From: Bacteroidota bacterium | GTDB taxonomy: Bacteria > Bacteroidota > Bacteroidia > UKL13-3 | Length of the DNA: 7,413 bases | Reading direction: 5' to 3' | NCBI GenBank assembly: GCA_010027395.1 | Contig: RGVD01000128.1 | Span: 1-7,413 of the forward strand | Shown: one piece after another, positions 5,062-7,413 of the stretch | Layout: each line of letters begins with the position of its first letter | How positions within the stretch are numbered: position 1 is the stretch's first letter | The notes under the pieces: model-generated | Seen by the model: the letters and a program-made list of their open reading frames with translations, nothing else | Told to the model about the DNA's origin: nothing | The model's database searches: none | Translations under genes and position numbers: made by a program

Positions 5062-7285
5062 ACCTTTAAAACAGGGGGAGAAGTATAAGTTAGATGTGAA
5101 ATTGAATAGCGGAGTCTTGTTGAATGATTTTGTTTTTCAAGAAGAAAGAGAGCGTGAAAAAGTTTCTATGTACACCATCGATCCACGCAAGACATCTCAC
5201 TTGCCCAATGTGGGCGGTAGCTTCGAGCAAATTTTAAAAACACTTCCAGGTGTATCGAGCAATAATGAGCTAAGTGCGCAATACAATGTGCGTGGGGGCA
5301 ATTTTGATGAAAACCTTGTTTATGTAAATGATATTGAAATATACCGACCTTTTTTACCACGAAGCGGACAACAAGAAGGACTTAGTTTTATTCATAGTGA
5401 GTTGGTACAAAGTGTAAAATTCAGTGCGGGAGGTTTTGAAGCAAGATATGGTGACAAAATGAGTAGTGTGCTTGATATTAAATATAAAGACCCTAAGAAG
5501 TTTGCATCTTCATTAAATGTTGGACTATTAGGTGCACAAACACATGTGGAGGGAGCCAGTAAAAATCTTCGCTTTACATACTTGCTTGGGGCAAGATATT
5601 GGACTAACAAATATGTGGTGGGAACTCTTGACACCAAAGGAGATTACCAACCCAGTTTTACTGACTTACAGACATTGCTTACCTATCATTTAAGCGATAA
5701 ATTAAGTGTGAGTGTTTTGGGTAGCTATGCACAAAACCGTTATTTCTTGCAGCCGCAAGATAGAGAAACCACTTTTGGTACTGTGAAGCAAGTGATGCAA
5801 TTAAAAGTGTATTTTGATGGAGCTGATTTGATGGAATACCGCACAGCTACTGGGGCCGCTACAGTGGTGTATAAGCCAAGTAATAAGACCCAATTGAAAT
5901 TTTTGACATCGGCATTTTATTCAAATGAGAATGAATATTTCACTATAGAAGGTGCATATAGATTGAGTGAAATTGAGACCAATCAAGGCTCTGGTAATTT
6001 TGGAAAAGCCAAATCACTAAGAGGTATAGGATATTTTATAAATGATGCTCGCAATACTATTCAGGCTTATGTTTTTAATGCAGGTCATAGAGGCTATCAT
6101 AGCTCAGGAAAAAACAATTTTCAATGGGGAGCCTTCATTCAAAACGAAATTATTTACGATTCACAAAAAGAGTGGAATTACCGAGACTCGGCTGGCTATT
6201 CGCAGCTTGGGTTAAATAGCAATGAAGATTTTGCCTTGCCTTATTATTTGAAGACAAAGCTTAGTATAAATTCAGTTAGAATAAACGGTTATATTCAAAA
6301 TTCACAAACATTGAGTAAAAACTATAATGCGATTTTAACTTATGGTTTAAGGAGCAATTGGTGGAGTTTTAATAGTGAAAATGTGATCAGCCCTAGGATT
6401 CAATTTTCATTTGAGCCCAATCGTTTGATTAACCGAAATATTGCTGCACAGAAACTAGATAAAAAGCTCAGAAAAGATTGGGTTATTAAGGCTGCCTATG
6501 GATGGTATTATCAGCCGCCTTTTTACCGAGAGTTGAGAAATTTTGATGGCGTTTTAAATCAAAATATCAAAGCTCAATTGGCTATACATTATGTCATAGG
6601 AGCTGATATGAATTTTAAAGCTTGGGGTCGACCGTTCAAGTTTGTAAGTGAGGCTTATTACAAGCAATTGGAAAATATCATACCATATGAAATAGATAAT
6701 GTACGAATAAGGTATTTTGCCGAAAATACCGCAAGTGGTAGTGTTAAAGGTGTTGATTTTAGGGTAAATGGTGAGTTTGTGAAAGGTACTGAAAGTTGGG
6801 CAAGTTTGAGCTTTATGGACGCTAAAGAAATTATTACCAACCAAAAGGACGTAGCTGGAAATCCTGAAACACCCAGGTATATACCTAGACCAACCAATCA
6901 GTTTATGCAGTTTGCCATCACCTTTCAAGATTATTTGGCAAATAACCCTAGTAATAAGGTATATTTAACATTGGTATATGGTAGTGGTTTGCCTTTTGGA
7001 CCACCAGATAGAGATAGATATAATGATGTACAAACAATGCCTAGCTACAAAAGGGTTGATATTGGATTTGGTAAAGACCTAATTCGTGAAGATGAAAAGG
7101 AACGAAATACTTTTTTCAAGCGACATATCAAAATGTGTAACCTATCGCTAGAGGTGTTTAATTTGCTTGGAGTTAACAATACCATTTCGTATACTTGGTT
7201 GGATGATGCCAATGGGCAGCGTTGGGCTGTGCCCAACTATCTAACTAGCCGCAGGTTGAATCTAAGATTACTGATGCGTTTTTAG
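5021..7285 (+). CDS. TonB-dependent outer-membrane receptor, plug and barrel (frameshifted from its N-terminus)
   Basis: Up to 754 aa encode the body of a Bacteroidota TonB-dependent receptor, an outer-membrane beta-barrel importer energised by TonB-ExbBD. The plug spans ~48-157: SFEQILKTLPGV (67-78), YNVRGGNFDENLVYVNDIEI (88-107), then FSAGGFEARYGDKMSSVLDI (134-153). A long barrel follows (~160-754), with many aromatic alternating strands and the conserved QLKVYFDG segment. It ends in Phe (RLNLRLLMRF), the outer-membrane assembly signal. Neither in-frame ATG (5021 or 5042) is likely to be a genuine start: the product would lack a signal peptide and could not reach the outer membrane. The frame is open only from 5015, so it overlaps the N-terminal fragment. 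Joining the two from 4852 gives 2434 bases, one more than a multiple of three, for about 810 aa, the family's size. There is no SusD partner, so it is not a SusC/SusD pair. The substrate is unknown. Either a pseudogene or a sequence error. Confidence 0.88.
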   Translation: MSLVCLPMKPYFVRPLKQGEKYKLDVKLNSGVLLNDFVFQEEREREKVSMYTIDPRKTSHLPNVGGSFEQILKTLPGVSSNNELSAQYNVRGGNFDENLVYVNDIEIYRPFLPRSGQQEGLSFIHSELVQSVKFSAGGFEARYGDKMSSVLDIKYKDPKKFASSLNVGLLGAQTHVEGASKNLRFTYLLGARYWTNKYVVGTLDTKGDYQPSFTDLQTLLTYHLSDKLSVSVLGSYAQNRYFLQPQDRETTFGTVKQVMQLKVYFDGADLMEYRTATGAATVVYKPSNKTQLKFLTSAFYSNENEYFTIEGAYRLSEIETNQGSGNFGKAKSLRGIGYFINDARNTIQAYVFNAGHRGYHSSGKNNFQWGAFIQNEIIYDSQKEWNYRDSAGYSQLGLNSNEDFALPYYLKTKLSINSVRINGYIQNSQTLSKNYNAILTYGLRSNWWSFNSENVISPRIQFSFEPNRLINRNIAAQKLDKKLRKDWVIKAAYGWYYQPPFYRELRNFDGVLNQNIKAQLAIHYVIGADMNFKAWGRPFKFVSEAYYKQLENIIPYEIDNVRIRYFAENTASGSVKGVDFRVNGEFVKGTESWASLSFMDAKEIITNQKDVAGNPETPRYIPRPTNQFMQFAITFQDYLANNPSNKVYLTLVYGSGLPFGPPDRDRYNDVQTMPSYKRVDIGFGKDLIREDEKERNTFFKRHIKMCNLSLEVFNLLGVNNTISYTWLDDANGQRWAVPNYLTSRRLNLRLLMRF
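5044..5058 (+). other. Frame-break site within the receptor gene
   Basis: The upstream frame carries recognisable family sequence (GYYVLSLPAD) to 5043 and stops at 5059-5061. The downstream frame carries family-like sequence from about LKQGEKYKLDV onward. The shift therefore falls between about 5044 and 5058. Removing one T from the TTTT run at 5053-5056 would join the frames as ADEALFVRPLKQGE. The joined version still lacks the hydrophobic FSxxGY-type strand normally found here, so a deletion of 3n+2 bases is an alternative. Confidence 0.65.
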
Positions 7286-7395
7286 TACTTATTGAATACT
7301 AACAATTTCAATTTTTCAAAAGAATTTAAAGAGATAGCTCGCACTTAATTTTAATGCGTTAAAAACCAATTGTATGTGTTATCATGTTTGCACAA

Positions 7396-7413
7396 TATAT
7401 GTATATACATATA
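7396..7413. repeat. Perfect 18-bp AT-rich palindrome at the window edge
   Basis: TATATGTATATACATATA equals its own reverse complement over 18 bases and touches the last base of the window, so it may extend further. It lies in the non-coding region after the receptor gene (7286-7413), where no other gene or clear terminator is seen. It could be part of a regulatory site for an unseen downstream gene, a cruciform, or a by-product of alternating AT sequence. Confidence 0.4.

Noticed and set aside
5044..5075. Programmed ribosomal frameshift joining the two receptor reading frames
   Set aside because: The required shift is +1 (or -2) at or before TAG 5059-5061. The nearby TTTAAAAC-like stretch lies after that stop and would suit a -1 shift only. 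There is no prfB-like CUU-stop context, and programmed shifting is not known for this receptor family.
6554..6928. 124-aa minus-strand reading frame inside the receptor barrel
   Set aside because: It is antisense to conserved barrel sequence and its product has no coherent domain or signal.
5021..7285. SusC-type receptor of a polysaccharide utilisation locus
   Set aside because: The protein is about 810 aa when joined, shorter than typical SusC, and there is no SusD-like gene or glycoside hydrolase in the window.
7340..7358. CGCA-c-TTAA-tt-TTAA-TGCG inverted repeat as a terminator for the receptor gene
   Set aside because: The stem is AT-rich with a bulge and a 2-base loop, and it is not followed by a T-run on the plus strand.

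Overview
The window is an ordinary, AT-rich chromosomal stretch of a Bacteroidota bacterium. The assignment rests on three things. One is a TonB-dependent receptor of the type with a carboxypeptidase-regulatory-like N-terminus. The second is a family-typical lipoprotein. The third is that start regions are A-rich without strong Shine-Dalgarno sites and carry TAnnTTTG boxes, the -7 element of Bacteroidota promoters. No mobile element, CRISPR array, tRNA or rRNA is visible. Genus cannot be given.

Layout: 23-1534 (minus) encodes a secreted lipoprotein with fibronectin-III-like modules and a probable glutamine-amidotransferase-like C-terminal domain. 1608-1997 (minus) is apaG. A 156-base divergent intergenic region (1998-2153) carries a -7 box for apaG and, on the other side, an 8-bp inverted repeat next to the start of the rightward genes. 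2154-3020 and 3024-4034 (plus) are a 3-base-spaced pair: an LpxH-like metallophosphoesterase and a GT28/MurG-like glycosyltransferase, probably acting on envelope lipids or glycans. 4084-4758 (plus) is ribulose-phosphate 3-epimerase (rpe), apparently with its own promoter very close to the ATG. 4852-7285 (plus) is a TonB-dependent outer-membrane receptor split between two reading frames. 7286-7413 is non-coding and ends in a perfect 18-bp palindrome cut by the window edge.

The genes do not form one pathway. The common thread is envelope biology (lipoprotein, lipid/glycan enzymes, outer-membrane receptor), with apaG and rpe as housekeeping genes between them. No new system is evident. The items most worth a second look are the receptor's frame break, where the conserved end of the regulatory-like domain also seems to be missing, the phosphoesterase-glycosyltransferase pair with a non-LpxH metal motif, and the lipoprotein's unusual architecture.
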